12,491 bases of DNA from assembly GCA_964498585.1 (NCBI GenBank), contig CAZCHH010000079.1:1-12491 (forward strand), given 5' to 3'. The DNA is from JAAYJM01 sp964498585. Its GTDB lineage: Bacteria; Bacteroidota; Ignavibacteria; Kapaibacteriales; UBA2268. How positions within the stretch are numbered: position 1 is the first letter of the stretch; the number at the start of each line of letters is the position of its first letter. Below are positions 1-6,786 of the stretch, piece after piece. The notes below the pieces were generated by a model. That model was not told where the DNA came from. It saw only the letters and a list, made by a program, of their open reading frames with translations, and ran no database searches. A program made the translations under genes and the position numbers.

Positions 1-17
1 TAGCTATTTCAATGAAG

Positions 18-92
18 CATTTGGGCTTGCCCAAATGTATCGTGAGCAAGCTCACCTGCTTTCGTAAGAATGATTCTGGCTTACGACAGAAT
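18..92. repeat. Cluster of short hairpins, intergenic repeat
   Basis: Three palindromic units follow one another. CATTTGGGC/GCCCAAATG at 18-37 is a perfect 9-bp inverted repeat with a 2-base centre. GTGAGC/GCTCAC at 42-55 is perfect. TCGTAAG (62-68) pairs with CTTACGA (80-86), while ATTCTG (73-78) can alternatively pair with CAGAAT (87-92); these last two stems interlock and exclude each other. No gene fits here. The density of palindromes suggests a dispersed REP-like intergenic repeat, but only one copy lies in the window. Confidence 0.5.
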
Positions 93-203
93 GACAAGAG
101 AAAATTTATGCGAACAACTTGCTGATAGTAAGACTGGAGTAATGAAAACCAAAGGAACAAAAACTTTTTATTACAAAGATATAAAATCAATCAACTATTT
201 AAT

Positions 204-211
204 TAAATTTG
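204..211 (+). promoter_or_regulatory. Candidate -7 box for the ABC ATPase gene
   Basis: TAAATTTG matches the Bacteroidota -7 consensus TAnnTTTG and lies 33 bases before the chosen ATG at 245. No convincing TTTG -33 element is present at the usual distance, so this is a partial match in AT-rich DNA. Confidence 0.25.
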
Positions 212-244
212 TAATTGTTAAGAAATGATAATTTGAATTTAATT

Positions 245-1330
245 ATGACCAGGATTTCATTAAGAAGCGTTTCAAAAACATATCAAAATGGTAAATTAGC
301 TGTAAATAATCTTAGTTTTGAAGCTAATGAAGGTGAATTTGTAGTGCTAGTCGGTCCTTCCGGCTGCGGAAAAACTACCGTGCTTCGTATGATTGCTGGC
401 TTGGAAGATATAAGCGAGGGTGAAATATATTTTAATGACAAGAAAATTAATTATGTTGAACCGAAGCTACGCGATGTAGGGATGGTCTTTCAAAATTATG
501 CTCTTTATCCACATCTTACTGTTTTTCAGAATATTGCCTTTCCACTTTCGATAAGAAAAGAAAAAAAAGATATTATTAAAAAGCGAGTCTGGGAAATAGC
601 CGAAATTCTTCAAATAACTGAGCTTTTAAAATTGAAACCAAAGCAGATTTCCGGCGGTCAACGGCAGCGGGTGGCTCTCGGGAGGGCAATTATACGAAAG
701 CCAAAATGCTTTCTTTTCGATGAACCACTTTCTAATTTAGATGCTAAATTACGTGTTCAAATGAGAACTGAAATTACAAACTTACAAAAAGAATTAGGCA
801 TTACTGCTATTTACGTTACTCACGACCAGGTGGAAGCAATGACTATGGCGGATAAAATTGTTTTGCTAAGCGATGGCGTTGCAAGCCAAATTGGAAGTCC
901 AACTGAGCTATATAACCAACCGAACAATATTTTTGTTGCTACTTTTATTGGTACTCCTCAAATTAATCTTTTTAAAGGAAAAATTGAATTTTATAAAAAT
1001 CATTATTTTATTGATGAGAATAAAAACAAATTCCCAATTTCCGAAAAACTTATAGGAACAGTTACCAATCATAATTATATTAATACTTTAGCGATAAGAC
1101 CTGAAAATATTAAACCAGCGAGAAGTGAAAACAATTCTGCATACACTTTTGAAGCAAAGATAAAAAATATTGAATACATAGGACATGAAACATACATTTT
1201 CTTTTCAAATGCAGATGATTTGAAATCTTGCAGGATTACTTATCTTCCTCAAGATTTAGCAATTGGTCAGCTGCAAAAATTTGAAATAATTGAACCGGAA
1301 AAAATGCATTTGTTTTCTGATAATAATTAA
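245..1330 (+). CDS. ABC transporter ATP-binding protein, MalK/UgpC (CUT1) type
   Basis: This is a cytoplasmic ATPase subunit that powers an ABC importer, in this subfamily usually for sugars or glycerol-3-phosphate. In the 361-residue product, Walker A (GPSGCGKTT) is at 37-45, the Q-loop glutamine at 83, the ABC signature ISGGQRQR at 135-142, Walker B ending FDEP at 158-161, the D-loop SNLD at 163-166 and the switch His at 193. After about residue 230 comes a MalK-like regulatory/TOBE region containing LAIRPENI. The length is typical of MalK/UgpC. I start at ATG 245; an upstream in-frame TTG at 215 adds ten residues without family support. No permease or binding-protein genes lie beside it, so it may serve several transporters as MsiK-type ATPases do; the substrate cannot be told from sequence. 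A small SMR gene follows 47 bases downstream on the same strand. Confidence 0.9.
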   Translation: MTRISLRSVSKTYQNGKLAVNNLSFEANEGEFVVLVGPSGCGKTTVLRMIAGLEDISEGEIYFNDKKINYVEPKLRDVGMVFQNYALYPHLTVFQNIAFPLSIRKEKKDIIKKRVWEIAEILQITELLKLKPKQISGGQRQRVALGRAIIRKPKCFLFDEPLSNLDAKLRVQMRTEITNLQKELGITAIYVTHDQVEAMTMADKIVLLSDGVASQIGSPTELYNQPNNIFVATFIGTPQINLFKGKIEFYKNHYFIDENKNKFPISEKLIGTVTNHNYINTLAIRPENIKPARSENNSAYTFEAKIKNIEYIGHETYIFFSNADDLKSCRITYLPQDLAIGQLQKFEIIEPEKMHLFSDNN

Positions 1331-1377
1331 TTATATAATTTTGCAATATAGTATTATGAAAAAATAAATTTGATTAA

Positions 1378-1695
1378 ATGGGTTGGATTTATCTAATTAT
1401 AGCAGGCATTTTTGAAATTGGCTGGCCCTTGAGTTTAAAACTTACTCAAACATCTGAAAATAAAGTATTGGGAATAATCCTTGCGTCGATTTCAATGATT
1501 TTTAGTTTAATTTTCCTTTACATTGCTCAATCAACTATTCCAATAGGAACTGCTTATGCTGTATGGACTGGAATTGGAGCTGTAGGAACTCTCGCTGTAG
1601 GAATTCTTTTTTTTGGCGATTCCACAAGTATAGGCAGATTAATTTCTGCATTTCTTATAATTGTTGGGATTATAGGTTTAAAGATTTCTCATTAA
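1378..1695 (+). CDS. Small multidrug resistance family transporter, Gdx/SugE-type (guanidinium exporter-like)
   Basis: A 105-residue inner-membrane protein with four hydrophobic segments (about 2-21, 30-50, 57-76, 84-103), the full length of an SMR protomer, which works as an antiparallel dimer coupling proton import to cation export. The essential membrane Glu is E13 in GIFEIGW. W16, S43, Y60 and W63 (in GTAYAVWTGIG) fall within one residue of the substrate-site positions described for Gdx proteins, and the C-terminus IIGLKIS is also SugE/Gdx-like. This favours guanidinium export over broad drug export; that assignment is by family resemblance. No Shine-Dalgarno is visible. The 47-base gap after the ABC gene is too short for a guanidine riboswitch, so the two genes probably share a transcript. 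Confidence 0.88.
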   Translation: MGWIYLIIAGIFEIGWPLSLKLTQTSENKVLGIILASISMIFSLIFLYIAQSTIPIGTAYAVWTGIGAVGTLAVGILFFGDSTSIGRLISAFLIIVGIIGLKISH

Positions 1696-1780
1696 AAATA
1701 CTTTCAAATTCTGAACTATTTAGAAATATTGCTTTAACTATATGTATTACATATATTTATAATGATAATAAGCAAACGGA

Positions 1781-1813
1781 AGTCATCGGATGACTGGCAG
1801 TAATCCGATGACT
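1781..1813. repeat. AGTCAT-type inverted repeat between convergent genes
   Basis: AGTCATCGGAT (1781-1791) and ATCCGATGACT (1803-1813) form a perfect 11-bp stem with an 11-base loop. The left half is itself a palindrome (AGTCAT-CGG-ATGACT, 1781-1795), so two folds compete. It lies between the convergent SMR and dTDP-glucose dehydratase genes, where a two-way terminator would be useful, but no U-tract directly follows the stem on either strand. A dispersed repeat is equally possible. Confidence 0.5.
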
Positions 1814-1872
1814 AAAAAGTTCAGTTTTTGTATAAATACTTAAACATCACATTAGCAACTTTGTATAAAGCA

Positions 1873-2943
1873 TTACCTGGCTCCGTAATTTTTATTAATC
1901 CATTTTAAGTATGCGCCACTACGAATATTTTGAATCCATTCATTATTATTCAAATACCATTTTATTGTTTCGTCTAAACCAATTTCGAAAGTAACAGATT
2001 GTTTCCAGTTTAATTCATTTTTTATTTTATCACAATTAATTGCATATCTTCTATCGTGTCCGGGTCTATCTTTTACGTAAGTAATTAGCTTTTTAATTTC
2101 AATTAGATTTTTTTTGGTAAAAAAAGCAACTCTTTCGCAAAGATAATTAACAAGTTTAATATTTTCCCATTCGTTTTCGCCACCAACATTATAAGTTTCA
2201 CCAATTCTTCCATTTTTAATAATTGCCCAAATAGCAGAGCAATGGTCTTCAACATAGAGCCAGTCTCTAATGTTTTTTCCATCGCCATAAACAGGGAGTT
2301 GTTTTCCTTCAAGAATATTCATTATCATAAGTGGAATCAGTTTCTCTGGAAATTGATAAGAGCCATAATTGTTAGAGCAATTTGATGTAGTAGTTGCTAA
2401 ATTATAAGTATGATTATAAGCAGCAACTAAATGGTCTGAAGCAGCTTTTGATGACGAATAGGGACTTCGTGGACTGTATGGAGTAGTTTCATAGAAAAAG
2501 CCGGTTTCACCGAGAGAGCCATAAACTTCATCTGTTGAAATATGATGGAATAAAACGTCTTGTCTCTTTCCCCATACTTTTCTTGCTACTTCGAGCAGAT
2601 TGAAAGTGCCGACAATGTTGGTTTCAATAAAATCTTTAGGTCCGAAAATCGACCTGTCTACATGTGATTCTGCTGCAAAGTGGACTATGCAATCAATACC
2701 AAATTGTTGCATAATATTTTCTATTGCTTCAAAATCCTTGATATTTTTTTTAAAGAAAAAATATCGCTCCACGCCATATATTTCATTAATTTGTGTTAAA
2801 TTGTCGGGATTCCCTGCATAAGTCAAACAATCAACATTTATAACTCTGCCAGAAAAATTAGTTTTCTCAAATAAATAATGTATAAAATTACTACCGATAA
2901 AACCAGAACCACCTGTTACTAAAATATTTTTGTAATTTCTCAT
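1873..2943 (-). CDS. rfbB: dTDP-glucose 4,6-dehydratase
   Basis: A cytoplasmic NAD-dependent short-chain (extended SDR) enzyme converting dTDP-D-glucose to dTDP-4-keto-6-deoxy-D-glucose, the second step towards dTDP-rhamnose and other deoxysugars of surface polysaccharides. In the 356-residue form, the Rossmann motif GGSGFIG is at 11-17, HFAAESHVDRS at 88-98, the catalytic Thr-Asp-Glu triad at 137-139 (STDEVYG), and YSSSK (Tyr162, Lys166) at 162-166. The conserved NNYG and RDWLYVEDH stretches are also present. I chose the ATG at 2943; an in-frame ATG at 3027 would add 28 hydrophobic, low-complexity residues absent from the family. No Shine-Dalgarno is seen. The other rhamnose genes (rfbA, C, D) are not in the window, so it stands alone here. 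Confidence 0.93.
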   Translation of the reverse strand: MRNYKNILVTGGSGFIGSNFIHYLFEKTNFSGRVINVDCLTYAGNPDNLTQINEIYGVERYFFFKKNIKDFEAIENIMQQFGIDCIVHFAAESHVDRSIFGPKDFIETNIVGTFNLLEVARKVWGKRQDVLFHHISTDEVYGSLGETGFFYETTPYSPRSPYSSSKAASDHLVAAYNHTYNLATTTSNCSNNYGSYQFPEKLIPLMIMNILEGKQLPVYGDGKNIRDWLYVEDHCSAIWAIIKNGRIGETYNVGGENEWENIKLVNYLCERVAFFTKKNLIEIKKLITYVKDRPGHDRRYAINCDKIKNELNWKQSVTFEIGLDETIKWYLNNNEWIQNIRSGAYLKWINKNYGAR

Positions 2944-3113
2944 ATAGTTAAAAAGTATTTTAAAAAAATAAATATTATTTAAGTAATTTTTAAAATTATA
3001 AAATAATAAAAAAATCTTTGATTGCATATTTTATTTAAAAAAACACTGTGAAAACCAGTATAAATTCATTTTATTTTGTTTGCTAAGTAGCAAATTTTAA
3101 AAGGGAAAATTCT

Positions 3114-3842
3114 TTAATTCATATATATCAAATAATCTTCTTTGAGTAATCTGAAAGGAAATACTTTCTGCTTTATTATTGTGGAACCATCAAAAACGCT
3201 TACTAATATACTATCATTAATTGTCCATCTAGAAGTAATATTCCCGTTATCGTACACTCGTATAAATGATTTACCAAATAATTTAAAATCATTTAAATTA
3301 ATATAGATTTTGCCCTGCATATCAGTTTTATTTTCGTAAGCATAGTAATTATAACATTTCACAGAATTATTGTATTTAAATCTATTCTCATCTTTAATAT
3401 AAAATAATGTTGTTGAATCAATTATTATATCTAAGTGTTTTAAGTAAACTGAATAGAAACCTTCTTCAATTTGCACAGAATCATTTAAATTATAAAGATA
3501 TTGATAGGTGCCTGGATTTTCTAAAGTGTCTTTCATTAAATTATAAGAATTAGAATTAACCTGATTTACAATATCAATAGAATAGATGCCTTGTTCGGTA
3601 ATTTGAAAATGAAAAAAAACATTATTAATCACTGGATTAGGATAAGGAATAATTTCTCCTGTGGTGTAGTCATCATCTTTTTCAAATATATAATCCAACC
3701 TAATTTTACAGTCAATCATTGGCTGATTTGAAACAGAATCAAATACTATAATAGATTTATTGTTTTCCTTGCTTGGTTCTGAAGAATCGCCACAAGCTAC
3801 TAACAATAAACCAGCAAAAGCAAAAAACCATACAGATTTCAT
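3114..3842 (-). CDS. Lipoprotein with YPNP-type beta domain, unknown function
   Basis: The 242-residue product starts with a lipoprotein signal (KSVWFFAFAGLLLVAC, lipobox LVAC, Cys17), so it is probably an envelope-anchored protein. After a Ser/Glu/Lys/Asn-rich linker comes a stretch around residues 60-130 with PYPNPV followed by alternating beta strands and a glycine turn. This resembles the FlgD-Ig-like/type IX C-terminal sorting fold of Bacteroidota and Ignavibacteria, but here it sits in the N-terminal half of a lipoprotein rather than at the C-terminus. The rest is acidic and beta-rich without a motif I recognise. A good AAGGAG site lies 5 bases before the ATG. No partner gene is evident; the MITE-like element lies just upstream. 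Confidence 0.75.
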   Translation of the reverse strand: MKSVWFFAFAGLLLVACGDSSEPSKENNKSIIVFDSVSNQPMIDCKIRLDYIFEKDDDYTTGEIIPYPNPVINNVFFHFQITEQGIYSIDIVNQVNSNSYNLMKDTLENPGTYQYLYNLNDSVQIEEGFYSVYLKHLDIIIDSTTLFYIKDENRFKYNNSVKCYNYYAYENKTDMQGKIYINLNDFKLFGKSFIRVYDNGNITSRWTINDSILVSVFDGSTIIKQKVFPFRLLKEDYLIYMN

Positions 3843-3908
3843 AAAAACTCCTTTTAATTTAAAAATACTAAACTGAATAATTTATCTATTAACTTGATTT
3901 CAACGGAT

Positions 3909-3918
3909 GAATCGATTC
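3909..3918. repeat. 10-bp palindrome upstream of lipoprotein gene
   Basis: GAATCGATTC is a perfect palindrome in the 5' flank of the lipoprotein gene, about 67 bases before its start codon and 15 bases from the MITE-like element. It may be an operator or chance; nothing else supports either. Confidence 0.2.
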
Positions 3919-3932
3919 TGCGGCGGATTAGA

Positions 3933-4114
3933 ACCTTACTTATTCCCTCTTGAGAGGGGATTAAAGGGCTGTGTTCTTTCTTTTATAATAAAAAAAATTC
4001 TCAAATACTTAAAAGAAAACATTTTCTAATAATCGTATATCTCCTTATAATTACTTCAAATAAAGAGTAATAAAGAACACATCCTACACCTCTCAATAGG
4101 GGAATGCTTAAGGT
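3933..4114. mobile_element. MITE-like element with long imperfect inverted ends
   Basis: Left arm 3933-3979 and the reverse complement of right arm 4072-4114 share the same order of blocks: ACCTTA, then ATTCCC, then TTGAGAGG, then GTGTTCTTT, with small differences between blocks. The enclosed 92 bases are AT-rich and hold a short hairpin (GAAAA/TTTTC). The left arm also contains its own perfect hairpin CCCTCT-TG-AGAGGG at 3945-3958. No open frame of note is inside. Size, symmetry and lack of coding fit a miniature inverted-repeat element between the lipoprotein and CoA-binding genes; no clear target-site duplication is visible. With the short flanks, this accounts for the gene-free stretch 3843-4160. 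Confidence 0.5.
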
Positions 4115-4160
4115 GAGTTATTATTTAAATTTAACTTTAATTTTGAATTATACTTATTAA

Positions 4161-4613
4161 TTACTTATGATATTTACCTAAAAGTTTCCAGATAAAACGG
4201 TGAAAAGAATGTATTGATTTCACTGGAGCTGCATACATCATAATACATTCATTTGAAATAAAAGGAATATTATTTGTTTGGCAATATTTAATTGCATCTT
4301 CACTTTCGCTTCCTTGCTGTATCCAAATATTTTTTATACCAGCATTAACAGCTGATTTAATGGCAGAAAGTGTTTCAGTTGGCTTAACAGAAATTAGGGC
4401 AGAATCAAATTTCTCAGTTAATTCCTCAAAATTTTTATAGCACTTAACACCATCAATTTCATCGGTATTTTTATTTATTGGTGCTATGCTATACCCTTTT
4501 TTAGTTAATTCTTTGAATACATATCTGCCAAATTTTTTATTATAACGGGAAACGCCAGCTAAAGCTATTCGTTTTTGTTCGAAAAACGAGTTGATAAATT
4601 TTCCTTTTTCCAT
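4161..4613 (-). CDS. CoA-binding domain protein, YccU type
   Basis: This 150-residue protein matches the single-domain CoA-binding family (CoA_binding_2), a Rossmann fold like that of succinyl-CoA synthetase alpha. Visible family signatures are IALAGVSR near 16-23 with the following KKFGR, the block APINKNTDEIDG near 44-55, IWIQQGSES near 96-104, ECIMMY near 122-127, and the C-terminal HSFHRFIWKLLGK. Length is normal for the family. Members bind CoA or acyl-CoA in vitro, but the cellular role is not established, so I give no pathway. It is separated from its neighbours by a MITE-like element downstream and about 330 non-coding bases upstream, so it is probably transcribed alone. Shine-Dalgarno is weak (AGAGAAA). 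Confidence 0.88.
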   Translation of the reverse strand: MEKGKFINSFFEQKRIALAGVSRYNKKFGRYVFKELTKKGYSIAPINKNTDEIDGVKCYKNFEELTEKFDSALISVKPTETLSAIKSAVNAGIKNIWIQQGSESEDAIKYCQTNNIPFISNECIMMYAAPVKSIHSFHRFIWKLLGKYHK

Positions 4614-4655
4614 AATATTTCTCTTAGAATATAAAACTTAATAGATTTTTTTTTA

Positions 4656-4663
4656 CAAATTTA
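4656..4663 (-). promoter_or_regulatory. Candidate -7 box for the CoA-binding protein gene
   Basis: On the minus strand this reads TAAATTTG, matching TAnnTTTG, and lies about 43 bases upstream of the ATG at 4613. No TTTG -33 box is seen at the expected distance. The rest of the 4614-4870 gap holds only AT-rich sequence and an imperfect inverted repeat (GTTCTAT 4805-4811, ATAGAAC 4831-4837); I see no gene in it. Confidence 0.22.
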
Positions 4664-4870
4664 TAAAAATTTAAAAAATAATCTATTTTTTTATTTAAGT
4701 AACAGATATTATTTATAAATTTAATGATAATCAGTGGTAAATAATAATAAAACCTATATGGCCCTTTGTCTAGTTAAGTCGTAATTATTTATTTATCTAC
4801 AATAGTTCTATCTTCATTAAATTAACAAAAATAGAACAATTATCCAAATAAAAGAATTTTCGATTTGCAG

Positions 4871-4905
4871 AAAAAAAATACCTTCCCAAATAGGATTTGG
4901 GAAGG
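4871..4905 (-). terminator. Rho-independent terminator of the lipoprotein/YbjQ-like gene group
   Basis: A perfect 11-bp stem (CCTTCCCAAAT 4881-4891 with ATTTGGGAAGG 4895-4905, 3-base loop) is followed on the minus strand by TA and then eight T (4871-4878). It begins 38 bases after the stop codon of the YbjQ-like gene. The core CCTTCCCAA/TTGGGAAGG recurs at 7597-7625 and 8679-8707. Confidence 0.85.
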
Positions 4906-4943
4906 ATGGATCCTAAAGTAAATTTAACTTTTAAAAAAGAATA

Positions 4944-5348
4944 TTATTTAAACTTTACTGCTGTTCCATACATTTGTAAATAAAAGTATTGAAAACCAGA
5001 TGTATCTAAATCAATATCTTGCCTTAATCCAATTATTGCATCAGCATTTAAAATTGAAGCTCTTGATTTTAATTCTTGAACAGAAATAAAAAATGCTTTA
5101 TCAAATTCATTTTGGCCTGCTGAGAATTCACCCCATAAAAATCCCCAATCAGCTCTTTCTTGGTTAATCATTGAATTTTTTTTCATAATTTCAAGTTCAG
5201 AATTATACTTTTTTATTAATTTTCCTAATTGACTTCCAAAAAATCCTTTATTAGAAACGGAAAAATACACTGGTCCAATTACTTCATAATCATTTTTCAA
5301 GTCACCAGTTGTTACAATTATTTTATTAAAATCATTTGTATTTGCCAT
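4944..5348 (-). CDS. YbjQ/UPF0145-like (DUF74) protein
   Basis: A 134-residue soluble protein. The N-terminal IIVTTGDLKNDYEVIGPVYF (about 10-29) and the C-terminal half, with ELKSRASILNADAIIGLRQDIDL and the ending LQMYGTAVKF, match the YbjQ/UPF0145 pattern (ELGxxAxxLGADAVVGI ... GTAVK). That family forms a pentameric ring and is annotated as a putative heavy-metal-binding domain; its function is unproven. The middle segment (about 40-75) is Lys/Asn/Trp-rich and longer than in short family members. No signal peptide is seen and it has no cysteine, so any metal site would use other ligands. It is the last gene of a co-directional group and is followed by a strong terminator. Its 63-base leader holds two overlapping hairpins (5358-5386). 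Confidence 0.7.
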   Translation of the reverse strand: MANTNDFNKIIVTTGDLKNDYEVIGPVYFSVSNKGFFGSQLGKLIKKYNSELEIMKKNSMINQERADWGFLWGEFSAGQNEFDKAFFISVQELKSRASILNADAIIGLRQDIDLDTSGFQYFYLQMYGTAVKFK

Positions 5349-5357
5349 AATAATTAT

Positions 5358-5386
5358 GTCAGTGTTTATAGTGCTGACTCTGCACT
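5358..5386 (-). promoter_or_regulatory. Overlapping hairpins in the leader of the YbjQ-like gene
   Basis: GTCAG (5358-5362) can pair with CTGAC (5374-5378), while AGTGC (5370-5374) can pair with GCACT (5382-5386). The stems share bases, so only one can form at a time. They lie 10 to 40 bases upstream of the start codon and 26 bases after the preceding stop. A modest translational or processing role is possible; stems of five base pairs are weak. Confidence 0.22.
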
Positions 5387-5411
5387 TTTAATAATGTTGT
5401 AAAATTATTTT

Positions 5412-5945
5412 TTATTTAAATTTTTCATTTAATATATATTTTTTATTTTCACCCAAAGGAGAACCAACTATCAGCCATTTACTTTTAGTACCGTCATTAA
5501 ATAACATTCTATGAGCCAATATTGCCCAATTATTTTTTATTAAGGCGCCAAAAGAGTTTTCAGCCTCAACTTCGATTTCAAAATCAGCACTTTCTGTATA
5601 TATATCACCAAAATTAGCATTTGCAATTGAATCAGTTTTTTTTATAGCTTCAACGACTATAGAATCATTAGAAATTTCATCAATTTTTCCACATAGTGAT
5701 TTTTCAAAAGCACTAACAATAGTATATTTTTCTTTGTTACTACTTTTTTTTACTACAATACTAACCTCACTGAATGGCTGGAAATTTGCAGTGGACGGAG
5801 TTTTTAAATGATTTTTTATTCCATCAACTGTTTTGTTATATAAGTCTTTTTCTTCAGAAGAACAACTTAAAATTAATAAAATTGTAAAAATATAAAATAA
5901 GGTTAAAGTAAGTAATTTGGTTTTAATAAATTTTAATATAAACAT
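5412..5945 (-). CDS. Lipoprotein with LKTPSTA / ENSFGA motif, unknown function
   Basis: The 177-residue product has a basic start, a long hydrophobic segment (about 11-27) and a lipobox ILSC (Cys28), then a charged linker, consistent with an envelope lipoprotein. At about 41-54 it has IKNHLKTPSTANF, and at about 125-138 EVEAENSFGALIKN. This pair of motifs (LKxPSTAxF early, D/E-xNSFGA later) is one I recognise from many otherwise uncharacterised small bacterial proteins; no function is assigned to it. A clean AAGGAG lies 7 bases before the ATG. It follows the 155-aa lipoprotein gene by 75 bases and precedes the YbjQ-like gene by 63, all on the same strand. Confidence 0.75.
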   Translation of the reverse strand: MFILKFIKTKLLTLTLFYIFTILLILSCSSEEKDLYNKTVDGIKNHLKTPSTANFQPFSEVSIVVKKSSNKEKYTIVSAFEKSLCGKIDEISNDSIVVEAIKKTDSIANANFGDIYTESADFEIEVEAENSFGALIKNNWAILAHRMLFNDGTKSKWLIVGSPLGENKKYILNEKFK

Positions 5946-6020
5946 ATATCTACTCCTTAAAAATTTAATAAATTAATTCATTTAATTATTAACTTATAAT
6001 AAATAATTTCCTTTTTATTA

Positions 6021-6488
6021 TTAAAAGTATTTTAAATTACCCTTATCATCTGATAATGATTGTATTTTACCTTTAACGTATTGAATTTTATATTTAAAAG
6101 ATTCTTTAAAGTATATATTATATGCAACTTTTGGAAATATTTTACCTTTGTATTTATTATCGTTTTCCCTTTTATTTAAAAAAATAATCAAATTCTTTTC
6201 ACTTGGAAAAATTTTGAAATTAACTTCATACAGAATTAAATTATCTTCTGCTGGATTTGAACCTGGAACGTCTTTATAATCCATTGCTTCAATAGATTTT
6301 ATAGTGAAGTCTGAATCCTTTACAGTATCCAGTAAGCTGTTTTGATTTTTTTCTATACTGTCATTTTGTTTAGCAATAGCATTGTTGGAGCTATTTTCTA
6401 TCATCTGTCTATTATTTTGTTCTTTGTTTTGACATGATATTGCAGTAACAATTAAAAATAACAATATAATTTTTTTTATCAATTTCAT
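6021..6488 (-). CDS. Small lipoprotein, unknown function
   Basis: A 155-residue protein with a short basic start, a hydrophobic core and lipobox AISC (Cys19), followed by an Asn/Gln/Lys-rich linker to about residue 50, which suggests lipid anchoring in the envelope. The remainder (about 60-155) is a mixed alpha/beta domain with repeated Lys/Phe/Tyr strands (NLILYEVNFKIFPSEKNLI and later); I recognise no family. AGAGGA lies 5 bases before the ATG. It starts 18 bases after the upstream 85-aa gene, a spacing typical of co-transcription. Confidence 0.7.
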   Translation of the reverse strand: MKLIKKIILLFLIVTAISCQNKEQNNRQMIENSSNNAIAKQNDSIEKNQNSLLDTVKDSDFTIKSIEAMDYKDVPGSNPAEDNLILYEVNFKIFPSEKNLIIFLNKRENDNKYKGKIFPKVAYNIYFKESFKYKIQYVKGKIQSLSDDKGNLKYF

Positions 6489-6506
6489 TTCAATTCCTCT
6501 TTATGT

Positions 6507-6764
6507 TTAACTATCTGAATCTGATTTATTTTCTTTTTTATTTTTCTTTAATCTTGTTAAAAAAAATATCCCTACTGCTAATTCAATAAAACCAACGGCA
6601 TTATTTCTATCACCAATGTCTTCTGCTGCTTTTTGTTGTAAATAGTTACCTTGACCATTAGCAATTTTAGATATATCATAATAATTGCTTCCTTCAGAAC
6701 AACTATAAACACCAAGCATAATAAAAATAACTGATAAAACAATGAATAAGATTTTTTTGACCAT
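6507..6764 (-). CDS. Small two-segment membrane or lipoprotein, unknown
   Basis: An 85-residue product. Residues 4-20 are hydrophobic and end at a possible lipobox (VYSC, Cys22); a polar stretch with a Gln/Ala/Asp-rich segment follows; a second hydrophobic segment lies at about 56-71, and the tail is a highly charged Lys/Asp/Ser run. It is either a lipoprotein with one extra membrane segment or a two-pass inner-membrane protein. No family is recognised. The GGAG site lies 7 bases before the ATG. The gene starts only 23 bases after the U-tract of a terminator belonging to a large structured element, so its expression may depend on read-through of that terminator. It heads the four-gene group running to 4944. 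Confidence 0.65.
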   Translation of the reverse strand: MVKKILFIVLSVIFIMLGVYSCSEGSNYYDISKIANGQGNYLQQKAAEDIGDRNNAVGFIELAVGIFFLTRLKKNKKENKSDSDS

Positions 6765-6786
6765 TTATAATCTCCATATATAATAT

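Noticed and set aside
1331..1377. Guanidine riboswitch before the Gdx-like gene.
   Set aside because: Only 47 AT-rich bases lie between the genes, with no stems or conserved ACGR-type loops.
2944..3027. N-terminal 28-residue extension of RfbB from the upstream ATG.
   Set aside because: The extension is a low-complexity Phe/Asn/Tyr stretch from AT-rich leader DNA, absent from the family, and no ribosome-binding site supports it.
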